A stretch of DNA of 60,000 bases from Bolinopsis microptera (taxonomy: Eukaryota > Ctenophora > Tentaculata > Lobata > Bolinopsidae), in assembly GCF_026151205.1 (NCBI RefSeq), contig NC_087082.1, positions 5,031,908 to 5,091,907 of the forward strand, given 5' to 3'. The stretch's first letter is position 1. Every line of letters starts with the position of its first letter. Positions 12,360-23,690 of the stretch are shown piece by piece. The translations under genes and the position numbers were made by a program. Under the pieces are notes generated by a model. It was not told the origin of the DNA. It searched no databases and worked only from the letters and a program-made list of their open reading frames with translations.

Positions 12360-12608
12360 CTGAAACAGTCATGTATAGTATATGACCAGAAAAACTATAA
12401 TATGTTTGTCGAACATGTGGTTTAACTAACTACATACTTAAATGATTATTAAGAACTAGTACTTCGTTCAATCGAACATTCTTCCGGTCAGCACATAGAC
12501 TAAGTCTGTTTTGCCCAAATTTATTCTATGAAATTCGGTAACCATCACTCGCACCATTTTCACATCCTTTTTTAGAACAACTACATATGTAGTTGGGGGT
12601 ATTAATAC

Positions 12609-12936
12609 CAGTGGCGTAACTTAGGGCCCCGCAGACCCCGCTGTGCGGGGGGCGCCGTATAAGGGGGGCGCAATTTTCCTGAATTTTAGGCCCTTTCACT
12701 GAAAAAACGTCTTGTTTGTGTATTTCCCTGTCCAATTTAGCGCTCGGTCGACGCGAAAAAAATATTTGGGGTACCCTTTTTTGCTTCAGGGGGGCGCAAA
12801 AAGCCTTAAGGGGGGCGAGAGAAAAAGTACCCGACCTTTTTTTTTTTTTTCTTTTTTTTTTAGGGACACAAAAAATTGTAGGGGGGCGCTTTTCGTCACT
12901 GAGCGGGGGGCGCCAACAGGCAAAGTTACGCCACTG
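12609..12936. mobile_element. hAT-type MITE with 8-bp target duplication
   Basis: The ends CAGTGGCGTAACTT / AAGTTACGCCACTG form terminal inverted repeats. The flanks ATTAATAC (12601-12608) and ATTAATAC (12937-12944) are a perfect 8-bp target-site duplication. CAG...CTG-type ends with 8-bp duplications are typical of hAT elements. The interior has GGGGGGCGC blocks and a T-tract and no transposase, so the copy is non-autonomous. It is intronic, between the TSP1 and LDLa exons. Confidence 0.9.
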
Positions 12937-13165
12937 ATTAATACTATGGTTTACATCGTTTTTCAGTTTTGTTTGCTCTTCCCATTTATTTCCAATTACT
13001 ATCCCGGCTTTTGATTCTATAGTTAAATTGACTCATACATTGATTACGTAATCCAACCGGGCTTGACTGTCTCATTTGATTTAAAGATTTCGTGTATTTT
13101 AACACACATGGTTCACGGTTGGGGGCAAAGTGGAACAAAGATTACGTTTAACTGTTTAAACAAAC

Positions 13166-13285
13166 TTTCACATCCATCCTCGTCCGATGCATCGGCGCAG
13201 TCTACATTTCCATCACAATAGAAAGTGTCTAGGACGCATTTTCCTTTGCCATCTCTACATTTTGTCAAACCATCTTCCACACACG
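13166..13285 (-). CDS. Mosaic gene, exon 3: LDL-receptor class A domain
   Basis: 120-nt exon (40 codons) with acceptor TTTTCAATCAG before 13285 and donor GTTTGT after 13166, phase 1 on both sides. It encodes a full LDLa module with six cysteines: ACVEDGLTKCRDGKGKC, then FYCDGNVDCADASDEDGC. The DCxDxSDE calcium-binding motif is intact. The exon has the same border style as the LDLa exon at 16707-16823, suggesting they arose by exon duplication. Confidence 0.85.
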
Positions 13286-13417
13286 CTGATTGAAAACCAA
13301 TGCAAAATTTAGTCGGGTTAACACAATTGTTGGACTCTGAGTTTCGCTGAACTGCTTTCCATTATTCAATCATTATAAGAACTTAAGGCCAGAGGGCCTT
13401 AATAATGTGTTATATAT

Positions 13418-13531
13418 TTGACCAAAACCCATAATCATGGGAAGAGTGGACCGCTGCCATGGTGTCTCTCTTTCCCAAACAAAAGGAAATGATATTAATT
13501 TGATTGACCGTTCTCAAATGCAAAATGATAG
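13418..13531 (+). repeat. Left copy of an inverted repeat pair
   Basis: About 114 bp matching, in opposite orientation and with few differences, 14656-14771. It contains GTGGACCGCTGCCATGG and CTCTCTTTCCCAAACAAAAG. The pair encloses about 1.1 kb with a LINE-like fragment, so it may mark the ends of one composite insertion or two opposed copies of one repeat. Confidence 0.75.
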
Positions 13532-14126
13532 TAAAACAAAGTAAAAAGTAAAACAAAGTATTTTATTTATTAGCAGTGCAATCAATTCATATGATATAAT
13601 TATAAGAATATAATAGTATGTCACACCTATTTAACTGTTACTTTTGAGTAGTCGTGCCTTGGCTAAATCTAACTAGGACCAGTGGTGTCGATTAACATTT
13701 AATAGGTGAGTCTAAGTGACACAAATTGAAAATTTTAAGAAAAGACGGATCAAAACACAGATCCAAGGACAAGGAGACCCCACTGCAGGACCATACATGC
13801 TATTGGCTTGTGCATGGCCCAAAAAGGTTCCAGTTGTCCAGGAAACTGTACGTAGCTGGTCAACTAGTTTTGAATTCAGACTAGGCTTGATTTGTTCTGG
13901 GGTTTCTAGAGGTAAGATTTGATGGTGCCAGGTTTGTTCAGGCGGACATGGAAATTATGCGATGGATATATAGGTATATAAAAATCATATCAATATAAAA
14001 ATAGATCCAAAAATAGATCCAAAGATTCACACGGCAGTCAGGGAACTTCCAGACAGGATGCTTTTGAAACAGGTATAATTAGCGCTTTTGTAATTAATTG
14101 TATGCAAGGGATGGGATGCTGATCAA

Positions 14127-14432
14127 CTAAGCTGGTTCAATGCCCCAGCTATTTAGGGGGAGCCACTCAATTTCACGCCCAGGTGTTGTCAATTGCTGGG
14201 TTTCCAGTAACAGCTTTTTGATACGGCTCTTGATAATTGAGATGGGGGAGGAAAGGTCGGAAAATTTACTAGAGCCAGGGACCATGACATTGTTTTCATT
14301 AGGAGTGCATTTGTCGAATATTTTATCAATCAAACTGTTCCATATAGTCGTACCTTTGACGACAAAATTAAGTTTAGAAATGTCAAGTTTGCCGAGAATG
14401 AAATCGGTCGCCCGCTTTTTCCATTCATTCAC
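14127..14432 (-). pseudogene. LINE-like C-terminal fragment
   Basis: 101-residue frame with an ATG at 14432. It contains KGTTIWNSLIDKIFDK and ISIIKSRIKKLLLE, the usual pattern (WNSLP..., xxFKxxLK) of the end of LINE polyproteins. A short sequence with GAGAATGAAATCGGTCGC occurs at 14394 on the plus strand and again inverted near 14655, so this segment was rearranged. Low-level similarity only. Confidence 0.4.
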
Positions 14433-14655
14433 GGCTTACAATCAATCACTGAATCACATGCTGTAAAAATTTCTTTGGGTTGCGTTTGGGTCGATATACC
14501 TAGTATTTCGGGATAAGGGTGGTAGTTAGTGAATTAGCTGAAGTTTATTGAATCTTTATCGCTGACGACAGCTGCCTTCGGCCTCGGGTAGTTCTTCTTA
14601 ATTTATTACAATTGTAAATTAATGGGAAAAGCGAGCGACCGATTTCATTCTCGGT

Positions 14656-14771
14656 ATCATTTTGCATTTGAGAACGGTCAATCGAATTAATATCATTTCC
14701 TTTTGTTTGGGAAAGAGAGACACCATGGCAGCGGTCCACTCTACCCATGATTATGGGTTTTGGTCAAATAT
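14656..14771 (-). repeat. Right copy of the inverted repeat pair
   Basis: Reverse-complement partner of 13418-13531. The frame read from it (start GRVDRCHGVSLSQTKGND) is also present in the left copy, but neither is part of a recognisable gene. Confidence 0.75.
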
Positions 14772-15248
14772 CATCTCTTTTTGGTTATAATGTCAGGGTA
14801 GTTTATAAATTCGAAATATAAACTGATATCTTCATTAATAAGAAGGAATTTTCAACGATTTCGAAATTTTTCCTTTAAAAACATTTCCTTGTGTTTAGGT
14901 AAGCATATCGGTCTATCACTGACTGAACATAAAACATTATAATCATTCAAGTTGGCATTAAATTCATATATAATGACATTGAACTGTCGTCGCAAAGCAG
15001 AATTTGTTCGAAATCACGAATGACCAAATTATCACCTTTCGCACGTGCCAACTATGAGCGGACATTGCGTGCGCATCCAATATTGAATCGCCGTAAATTT
15101 TTGCGTGTTGGTGTTTTATATATAGTTTGATAAGTATGCAAAGTTTTAAAGTATTTCAAGAATTAACGTGTTATATTATATAACATGTTTTATTTATAAC
15201 ATATATATATTATATATATATATATCCACACCAACCAAGTATTCAGTA

Positions 15249-15647
15249 TCAAATGGACGATTGGACTATGATACCAAAAATGTTGTGTACATAGTTAATG
15301 ATATTAATTGTAAGTTAAGTTATATATGATGTACTTCAGACTCTCTAAAGGTTAGATTTAGGAACCATAAATCCCACATTAAAACTCAAAGAAGGACTTG
15401 CGAACTTTCCTGTCATTCTATAGATAATGAGATTTTGCACAATCTTGACCGTACCACCACTAAGTTGTTTACCAGTACTTTAAGTAAGGATATTAATGTT
15501 TCTATTATAGAGCAAGTTGACGTTGGGAATTTTGAGCAATGTGCCCAGGATAGACTAAGTATATGTAAACAAATGGTGAACTTTTGGCAAAATCAGCTTA
15601 AAACTTTAAAACACTTTGGAGGGATGAATGTTAGAGAAGAAAGATGA
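15249..15647 (+). pseudogene. Penelope-like element fragment: GIY-YIG endonuclease end
   Basis: The plus-strand frame reads VVYIVNDINCKLSYI, an in-frame TGA where the family has Gly, then CTSDSLKVRFRNHKSHIKT, CELSCH and FWQNQLKTLKHFGGMNVRE before the stop. The order Y-I-V ... Y-I-G-x-T ... R-F-R-N-H-K-S-H and the FWQNQLKTL...GLNxRE ending are hallmarks of the GIY-YIG-like endonuclease domain at the C-terminus of Penelope-like retroelements. The reverse transcriptase part is absent, so this is a 5'-truncated, inactivated copy. Confidence 0.65.
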
Positions 15648-16156
15648 TTTTTTTGTTGCATATTTTATTTTCTCACCTCTACCACGATCATTTGGGATTT
15701 TCACCCACCAGTAATTTGAATTGCTGAGTAACGTAAATTTCTAAATTTTAAATTTCTATTTATTTGATTGATTGATGGATTGATATTTTGAATAAATATA
15801 CTAACATGTCTTTATATCAGGATGACTGTAAAGGTACATTTTACCGACATTTGAAGTCAAGGCGTTGTTTTACTGACAGTTGTGGCTGACTAACAATATA
15901 TATATATATATATAAATCGTTTGATTATTACTCAGTATGTTTTAGTTTTGTACCGTTTTAAGTCACATAGTTTTGTGCGTCTTCCTAAGACTTGTTTTCC
16001 TTTCCTAGTTTGTAAGTTATTTTAAGGATTTGTGTATATTCCAGTTGCTTTTAGAACAATTTTATCTCAGATAGCGATGTTTAATAAAATGATGCAAAGA
16101 ATTTCGAAGATCTAATCAACACCGACTTTTAATGTGTAGGAGTACAGCAACGAAAT

Positions 16157-16407
16157 ATATATATATATATATTTCATGGCTGGACTTCTACACAATAAAA
16201 GAAAGCGGTTGTGATACAACAATACCAATCATCAGTGCTGATGATTGGTATTGTTTTTATACATATCATGAAACGGATCGTTTGCCCGCCAATTTGATTT
16301 GTTTCAATTGTTCGAATTATAATGCTCCTGCTTAGCTGCAGTCGAGCACTCTCTTTGGGAAACCAAACAACAACTATTTATTATATATATATATATATAT
16401 ATATATG
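16157..16407. repeat. (TA)n tracts and a perfect 17-bp-arm palindrome
   Basis: TA runs lie at about 16157-16175 and 16382-16407, with similar runs at 15200-15230 and 15897-15915. Between them 16219-16254 is a palindrome with arms CAATACCAATCATCAG / CTGATGATTGGTATTG. It may be the terminal part of the Penelope-like copy upstream. Confidence 0.6.
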
Positions 16408-16706
16408 TCATATTATGTCCAATGGTATAAACGTCGCCAAACCTGTTAATGTGTAGCAGAAAACGCGACATTTTGCTTGTAAGGCCTTTTACTATAGAGC
16501 CAGTGATAATGCAATTGTATTTATAATGACTCTGATTAGTTTATTCGAAATAATTGACCCAAAATTTGAACTAAATATGGGAAATCTGCTACGTAAGAAA
16601 CTGTTGGCGCCCGGAGTCCACGACCCCTCAAAAGTTTGGTCACTGGCCCTAGTTTGTTGGTCACACATGTTTGGCACAGTCAAACAAAGATTAAGTTCAA
16701 ACAAAC

Positions 16707-16823
16707 CGTCACAATCTTCCTCGTCTGATCCGTCATTACAGTCTTCTTCTCCGTCACACAACCATTCTTTATGGATACAACCGTCACCATCTGAACATGT
16801 TTCTTTGACATATCGTGCACAAT
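16707..16823 (-). CDS. Mosaic gene, exon 2: LDL-receptor class A domain
   Basis: 117-nt exon (39 codons) with acceptor TTATTCAATCAG before 16823 and donor GTTTGT after 16707, phase 1 in and out. It encodes DCARYVKETCSDGDGC, then EWLCDGEEDCNDGSDEEDCD. All six cysteines and the calcium-binding DCxDGSDE box are present. It follows the signal-peptide exon in phase. LDLa modules bind lipoprotein-type or protease-type ligands outside the cell. Its border sequence is nearly identical to that of exon 3. Confidence 0.85.
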
Positions 16824-17042
16824 CTGATTGAATAACAAGGCAAAATTAAGTTCACTTTAAAAACATAGTTGTCGAGAGATTTTTGCATATTTAACATACA
16901 TAGATTTTATATAATTTTTTTGTGTGCAGTTTAGTTACGCATTGATTATGATTGAGCTCTCTTATCTCATCTCTTATCGCTACAATTTAACGACGACTTA
17001 GCTGCTAGTTTGTGTCTGCTGCTATACAATTCTGAGTACATT

Positions 17043-17830
17043 ATGGAAAATGTGGACTTTGACTCTACAATGTGGTCACGTAAATATCTGGACATGTTTG
17101 CTGATGCTGCTAATGATCTTGGTTGTTGGGTTGAGGAAGTGATGAAGATAATAGACTGTGATGAAGAGTCATATTACATTAGACAATAGACAAGTTCAAG
17201 AAACTATATAAGGACGTTTTAGTAAAGCACATTTTTGATGCGTTTCAGGGTATTGTTGAATATAAGAAACTCTTTCTAAAAGCGACAACAAAAAAGAGGA
17301 AATGAAAAATGACATGATTAATGCTCAGGAATCAGTTATTCAGTTGCAAGGGGAACTCATGGATATTAAGACTGTAGATCTAGAATAAGTCCAGAGAACT
17401 GTTAAAACCGCTGTAGAAAATACTGTTCAAGCTGAGATTAAGTCTTACAGTTCTGCTGTGTCAAAAAATTTCCACAGCTCTGCCTCCACTTTCACTGAAG
17501 GGAACTTTAAGAATGTAGTTCAGAATGTGGTAGCTGAAGAGGATCGCAGCAGAAATATGTTGATTTTTGGTCTCAAGGAGGATGCAGGAGAGAAACTTGG
17601 TAATAAAATTTGCGATGAGTTTGAACAAATGACAGAGAAGCTACGCTTTGAAGCTGATCGAATTGGGAATAAAGCTGCAGAAAAACATAGAGCTGTCAAA
17701 GTTTAATTTGGAGTGTGCAGTACATAACTGACAGTTGGTTCTAGAATTGAAGAGGAAGGTCACGGAAAATCCTAATAAACTTTATTTTACCAGGACTGGT
17801 AAAATTTGTGAAATAGATGAGTGAGATATA
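17043..17830 (+). pseudogene. Decayed LINE ORF1
   Basis: The first frame, from the ATG at 17043 (ENVDFDSTMWSRKYLDMF), stops after about 50 residues. A second frame contains EEDRSRNMLIFGLKEDAGE and KLRFEADRIGNK, ending RAVKV, the RRM-like core of CR1/L2-type LINE ORF1 proteins. The tail (ENPNKLYFTRTGKIC near 17770-17820) lies in another frame. Several stops and shifts make it non-functional. It is antisense to the mosaic gene, in its first intron. Confidence 0.65.
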
Positions 17831-18281
17831 ATAGTATCTGTATATTTCTTATTTAATTCTTTTTAAATGTTTGCCATGCCATTTTATATGAACTCTTACA
17901 CTTTACATTTACTGGGAATATACATGCATTCTGGAGTTTAAATTATCACTTTTGTCACCACTCCAGCCGCTTTGTAGTCGGCAATTTTTATCTTTAATAA
18001 TATTGGTTGTTGATATAAGCGGGATATAAATGCTTTATTTCATTTCATTTCACTTAACCCAGAAGTACAAATATTTGCCGGTGAATTACATATCAATACA
18101 ATTTACAAAATAAGTCTTGCGTTCTTTGAAGTTCATGAAGTTGAAGTGATATGACAAATAGCCAAGATGAGCGGCAATCGACATGGCAAAAGTACCATGC
18201 TTTAGCTTTAATTTAAGGGAAAATGAGTATATTTTTTCTAAGCCATAGATAGTTAATGATTACTACTGTTGAAACAAAGCA

Positions 18282-18523
18282 GATCGATTTAATAAAAGAA
18301 TTTTAGATACATAATTTAAAACATGTGGATAAAATTTAGAACTAAAAACGAACGCTCACCTGTTTCGTAAGTCAGATGACACAGCCAACACACGAGAGCA
18401 CCGATCGATTTAATAAAAGAATTTTAGATACATAATTTAAAACATGTGGATAAAATTTAGAACTAAAAACGAACGCTCACCTGTTTCGTAAGTCAGATGA
18501 CACAGCCAACACACGAGAGCACC
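18282..18523. repeat. 121-bp tandem duplication spanning an exon-intron border
   Basis: 18282-18402 and 18403-18523 are the same 121 bases in direct tandem. Each copy includes the last 43 coding bases of exon 1 of the mosaic gene, its GTGAGC donor and about 78 bases of intron. Only the right copy is joined to the start codon. The left copy is an exon fragment in the intron with an intact donor. Confidence 0.9.
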
Positions 18524-18538
18524 AGCAAGTAAATTCAT
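18481..18538 (-). CDS. Mosaic gene, exon 1: signal peptide
   Basis: The start codon at 18538 opens MNLLAGALVCWLCHLTYET, a short hydrophobic leader with small residues near the likely cleavage point. After 58 nt (phase 1) there is a consensus donor CAG|GTGAGC. The next recognised exon (16823) enters in phase 1, so the reading frame runs SP - LDLa - LDLa - TSP1 - SRCR, about 318 codons in this window. The product should be secreted or a membrane ectodomain. Small 1-1 exons lying between these could have been missed. Confidence 0.65.
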
Positions 18539-20136
18539 CAACCTACAATTAAATATTAAATCATAAAATATGCACAGTAGTTGGTAAACTTCGTTAAAAC
18601 GGGCCTCGCTATGCGGATGCCTATATAAAAGAACGCAGAACCAACGATATGCACCGTGTTAGTGGTCTGGACGCGGTCTGACTATTATGAAATAGTTCAA
18701 ACCACGGTCTGTGAGTCGAACTGTGTACATGATGGTAATTTGGTTGTGTAACTGATGTAAATGAATCGATTTCTTAATGTCACTCTACATTGAATTTGAA
18801 GAACTAATTTATCTTTTACAGCTGTATTTGTTGATTTGCCGGCCAATACCTCAAAAAACAAGCAGACCGCGGTCTGGGTAAAAATTTGCTAAAAAAATAG
18901 TACATGAACCCAACATTTTACTCTGCACAGCATAACATACTATACTACAAAGATCTTCCAGTGTACCACTCGCAATAACGACAAAGCTAACGATAAGCTC
19001 GCTTGACATCAAGGACATGAACCATTTATGATAAAATTCGTATTTTCAAGGATTGCGTGAGATCCAATTTACAAATTTTGGGGAAAGGGTAGAAACTAGA
19101 GGTACTGGGTACGGCCGTAAATATGGGTACGGTAAATCGGGGTTTAACTGTAAGTCAAAGTCTATGATGAAGTTATAACTTTATAACTGATCTGATTCTG
19201 AGTATGGGCAGTGGATGGAAATATTTGCGTCCGTCCCCCTCCGAGAAAACGGGCGCAATTTTTGTTACAAATACAATTGTATGCTCCTAGTAGAACTCAC
19301 AATATCTTAAAAGCAGTTTGTGATAATAAGTGATGCAAAATATTTATATCACCATCGACTGGTTATTAACGTAAGGCTCTCCAACGTAATGACTTATTCG
19401 ATCGAAGCTAAGAGTTGCAATCATGAGAAAGTATATTTATATATATTTGATAGGCAAGTCAAGCTTCGAACTCCAACAAGTGATGAGTTCTTTTGTGTAC
19501 AAACGACACAGTCGTTAACTTTTAAAAGAAATATTGTAGCTCGACACAATAAAGTTTGACAAATACTAAATAGTTTGACACATTGACATACTAAATAAAA
19601 GTTCGACAAGCCCTGATAGTCTATGTAATAAGCGCCATGAGTTGGCACAGAATTTGTTGTCTCTGATTTTGATAAATTTGGTACCAAAAGTTGCCTATAA
19701 GTGTGAATAATGCAAATTCACCGTGTAGCAAAATAACGTCGAGCTATATGTGGGCCTCCTGTGCATTACAAGAATGTACAAAAGACGAAAAATGGGTAAT
19801 TTATTGCTTAAAATGCCTATAACTCCTAAAATATTGAATATTTTGACATAATTATTACAGTATCGTAATGAGCTTAGTCAGACGCAACTTTTGGTACCAA
19901 AATTATAATATTTGAAGCACCAAATTTTTCAAAAATTTGTTCAGATTGAAAAATTTTGAAAATAATTTTCCTTTAAATCTTAAAAAATTAGTACTAAAAG
20001 TTTCGTCTCGATGAGCTGATTACGATGCCATAATAATTATGTGATAATAACTGAAAATGTGAAAGTTATAAGCCAAAAACTAAAAATTTGCGCGAAAAAA
20101 GCACGCGCGGCAAACAAGCGCCGTGTAGCATTTTTC
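18539..20136. other. 5' flank of the mosaic gene and intergenic DNA
   Basis: AT-rich, with no supported coding sequence. No minus-strand TATA box was clear next to 18538. Repeated phrases such as GGTACCAAAA (19680, 19890) and CCGTGTAGCA (19720, 20120) suggest decayed repeats. Confidence 0.45.
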
Positions 20137-20466
20137 GCTCCTACTAAATCGCTCGCCCAAATTTTAAGAAAATTCTTGTGAAAAGGCCCTTTAGGCATGA
20201 AAGTGATCTAGATCGGTGTATTTTGGACGCTGATTCCGAATCACCCCCTATGACGTAGGGTTAAAATGCTTCCCTGTAGAGTTATGGTGAAAAAACCGTT
20301 CTGGTCACGTGACAGGCTAGTAAAACGCGAATTCGATTATTTAGGGCTCGGGTTCAGGGTTAGGGTTAGGGTTGGGATTAGGGTTTATGTAAAACCGTTT
20401 TGTACGGCTGCAAAACCAAAAAACCAAAGTCACGTGAAATTTTTGGGCGAGCGATTTAGTAAGAGC
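20137..20466. mobile_element. MITE with internal TTAGGG-like repeats, copy 1
   Basis: The terminal inverted repeats are GCTCCTACTAAATCGCTCG (left) and its near-complement at 20440-20466, continuing inward as CCCAAA. The centre has TCACGTGACAGG and a run of GGGTTAGGG-type units at about 20345-20385. A second copy with the same ends and body lies at 35630-36136. No transposase. Confidence 0.8.
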
Positions 20467-20557
20467 AGCTTTCGACAGCGTACACCGCGGGAAAATGCAA
20501 TATTCAAAATACTATACCAGTGGCTCTGGGTAGAAAGAAATCACGTATGCACATGCA

Positions 20558-21418
20558 TAGTAGAGGCTCTTACGGGCATTGTCTGCTCGATGCGTTAGGG
20601 ACCCCAGATACACCTTACTAGACGTATTTTTGACCGTAGAATCGATTGAAAGTGGTTTCAAGATGATTGGACTGATTGTTCTGGGGTAAAATCGCAAAAA
20701 ACCGATTTTTGGGCCAAAAATAGGCCAAAAAACCATGTTTTTTGATATTTTGAGCAAGTTAATTTTGTTGGCATGTCGGCAAAACTTGCATAAAGATAGC
20801 TAAAAGACAGCCGCACAAGATTGTATAAAAATAAAACAAATCCCTCTATTTGTTCTGAGGTAAAAATCCAAAAAAGTGGTAAAAATTTTGACTTTTTTGC
20901 TTTAAGTTTGAATAATTTTTTGCAGTTGTATTAAATCAACCCAAAAATAGTCACATCGTGTTTGCCTAAATTTTTCCTTTCCGAGAAGTACCCACTTCAT
21001 ATACTTAATCGAAGTTTGAATATTGTCACTCCGCAAGCGTTTTTGCCAAATTTTCGACGCGCACTACGCGCAAAAGCATTTAGTTGTTATCAATTGGCAC
21101 CCGCGCGTTCATCATAAATTTCAAACAGCTATAACTCAGCGAGATTATGTCCGTTCTAGCTCATATTTTCACACTAAATAGAAAATAATGTGATCTTATT
21201 GCTGACAAAATATGGATATAATTACTTTATTTGCCTTAGAGTAATAGACTGTCAAAGTTTAAAACGCGCATTGGTATAGCACGTGACTAATAAGGCCAAA
21301 TTTATACTTCTTAACATATTATCGATCCTTAGACATCATACTATTGTGTCCAATTAGCGGTTAGGTCTCTAAACTCGTAGCAGAAAACACGTCTTTTTGC
21401 CCGTAAGAGCCTCTACTA
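20558..21418. mobile_element. 861-bp element with perfect 21-bp terminal inverted repeats
   Basis: The left end begins TAGTAGAGGCTCTTACGGGC and the right end is its exact complement. Both ends are flanked by ATGCA-like sequence, but no exact target duplication could be fixed. The interior is AT-rich with no transposase frame, so it is a non-autonomous DNA element. Confidence 0.65.
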
Positions 21419-21439
21419 GCATGCACACTGCACAGTGAA

Positions 21440-21830
21440 TTTTTGTATTACGTTGTGACCCCCACGGTCGTAATTCACTATGGTGATTGTAGCGCGATGC
21501 ACTACTGGGTCGCGCGCGCATCAAATAATGCTTCTCGCAACCACACTTCGGTAGATCGGCGAGATGCACCACTGTGCCTCACCGAGCTGCGAAGGATTGA
21601 CATCGTGAATCAAAGTCAAACGACAATGTTTTTCGTGATTTTACCCGGGGAAACTCAGTCATTTCTCTTATCATTTCAAAACCAGTTAAACTTGCTCTAT
21701 CCGATCCAGAGCCCTTGTGCTTGCAGTAGCGCGCGCCCGCCGGGCTTCGGCGGGCGCAAAAACCGCCGAGGTTCCAAAAAATGATTACGTAATATGTGAA
21801 CGACCCCAAACCAAAGTCACTTGATAGTTT
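21440..21830 (+). repeat. GC-richer dispersed repeat, copy 1
   Basis: Contains GACCCCCACGGTCGT, GATGCACTACTGGGTCGCGC, TAGATCGGCGAGATGCACC and CTTGCAGTAGCGCGCG. The same blocks recur in inverted order at about 44010-44530. Base composition differs sharply from the surroundings. No gene was seen in it. Confidence 0.7.
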
Positions 21831-22653
21831 TGGGCGAGCGAATTGTTTAAAAAGCCGGCGTTTTGTGGGCGACTTAGAAATAGAGGTGGCGGGTTAATAA
21901 CTTTCGCTCGGAGCAGCCACCAGGTGACTCTGTCTCTACTCAATGAGATTTTCCCTAAGGTGTATAATATGTCGGGGTTTGCGAGACATAAAATGTTCAC
22001 CCACAAGTTGACGCTCTTATTACATACATTGATAACAATTTAGTTTTGAAGTAAACATAACAAGTGCCTCGCAAGCTTAAGACTTGAAAGTGAACAGGTT
22101 TTTCCATTTTCAAAATGAAATTTATCAAGAATTTAGTAACAACATATTAAGAACTTAAGTACAACCAAAATATTAAATTCAGCAATTTCAAATCCAAAAC
22201 GGATAATATAACATCAAGTAGAGTAAAAGAAATTAAAATCAAATTTTATCACAAATTCATGTCTAGTATACTTATAGTAATTTACATCCGAATTATTAAA
22301 TTTATCCTAGAAAATAACTCATTGCGTAATGTTTATTAAATTATAATAATCCCTCAAACTTAGAACGTCTGATAGTTTCATGCCAAGTTAAAATGAGTTA
22401 TTTCTCTTATTAAAGAAGTGGTCCCCACTTGCAGTTTTAGTTTTGACGAACAGCTCAGCCAGACATAATGCGGATAATTATGACGACGCTCCTATTAAAA
22501 GACGCTGGTACAGATGTCTGATTTACTGTGCGGCGCTCAGCCTGTCATTCCGCCGAATCTCTATTCGGTATATCAATATGTTTATGAACATTATAGCCTG
22601 GGGTCCCCAGGTAAATGTCTGATGAGTGGGGATTGAAGTTTGATCTTCTGGTA
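21831..22653. other. Intergenic, with a second dispersed repeat
   Basis: Mostly AT-rich. 22525-22618 carries CAGCCTGTCATTCCGCC and CTGGGGTCCCCAGG, repeated in inverse orientation near 44575-44640 and partly near 37130-37180. The right end of a TTAGGG-MITE-like sequence (GGGCGAGCGAATT) occurs at 21830-21845. Confidence 0.5.
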
Positions 22654-22721
22654 TCACAAAACGTCAACCTCGCTCTCAGACTGTGACGTCATTGACGTAA
22701 GATCGGATGTTGACTGCGCTC
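22654..22721 (-). CDS. Ser/Pro-rich gene, last exon
   Basis: Acceptor CATCTCTCTCCAG before 22721. It enters in phase 1, matching the exon at 23084, and reads AQSTSDLTSMTSQSESEVDV-L then TGA (22654-22656). The acidic, serine-rich tail looks like a natural C-terminus. No domain was recognised. Confidence 0.6.
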
Positions 22722-23083
22722 CTGGAGAGAGATGGAAATTAAAGCGAGAGAAAAACAGAGTAATAATATTTATAGTTTTAAACTAATAACAACACTGTAA
22801 AAGTTTTACATTTATTGAGTACATATCTGAGCACATATCTGTTCTCTATTATAAATGGAGAACAGAAATTAGTTAAGAAATTAGTTAACCACAGACGTGT
22901 CAATGAAGCACGCAACTAATCTGAATTTTCGGCCAAATAAACCTTTACAATCATATATACATATATCGCATAAATATATCACTGGATAAATCGGATAATC
23001 CAACCAAAAATAATATACATATATGATACATATTATATTATAATAAATTAATATAAACTGACTTCTAGTTCTAATCCGAACAC

Positions 23084-23312
23084 CTAGTCGTCTGTTCTTC
23101 AGCCTGTTGATTTTCCTGGCAATCCTGTTTTGGAGTCGTGAACTGGGTCCGAACAGTTCCGTGTCACTGTGTGCTGAGTCCTGAGCGTTGTCATGGAAAC
23201 TAAGTCCGGAGAAAAGGGCAGTGTGTGGGGTGGGACGGAAGAAGGGAGGAGGGAGGAGGAGGTTGGAGGAGCAGGGGCTGGAGTTTAGAGCAGTAGTGGA
23301 GTAGGGCACTAC
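23084..23312 (-). CDS. Ser/Pro-rich gene, middle exon
   Basis: Acceptor CTCCTCCTAACAG and donor GTGTTC; phase 0 in, phase 1 out. It encodes VVPYSTTALNSSPCSSNLLL, a proline-rich stretch (PPPFFRPTPH), SFHDNAQDSAHSDTELFGPS and ends with a basic helix, RLQNRIARKINRLKNRRL. The exon has coding-like GC content inside AT-rich flanks. The basic segment might be nuclear-localising or nucleic-acid-binding, but that is speculation. Gene family unrecognised. Confidence 0.6.
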
Positions 23313-23521
23313 CTGTTAGGAGGAGATTTATCAGACCTACCTCATCAACAAATATTATCTTTAAATGCTCTAACTTTTCAAAATTATAACATACAAGTGC
23401 GATATAATATAATATTAATATAATATATAATATATACGATATAATACTTTCCAAATAAACCGACAATGTATATTGTATGCAGAAGAGAAACGCATATGTT
23501 CAACATAGCTTCATTACTTAC

Positions 23522-23690
23522 GACAGAATTGGAGTGGTCAGTGTTGTACCGGAGTGGGTAGTAAGGTAAAGGAATGGGTTCAGATATTGAGGTTGCACTG
23601 AGCGCCTCCGCAACTCCCGGGTCAAAGGAGTGGTTCAGAATATCCACCCTCTCACCTTCATTTATCAAGGAGGTGGTGGAATCTCGGGAT
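23522..23690 (-). CDS. Ser/Pro-rich gene, earlier exon
   Basis: Acceptor ATTATCTTCTAG before 23690 and donor GTAAGT after 23522; phase 2 in, phase 0 out, which matches the next exon. It encodes SRDSTTSLINEGERVDILNH, then FDPGVAEALSATS and PLPYYPLRYNTDHSNSV. Only this frame is open. No known domain was recognised. Confidence 0.6.

Noticed and set aside
12712-13014. Plus-strand frames over G- and T-rich sequence
   Set aside because: They lie within the hAT-type MITE and cross its border.
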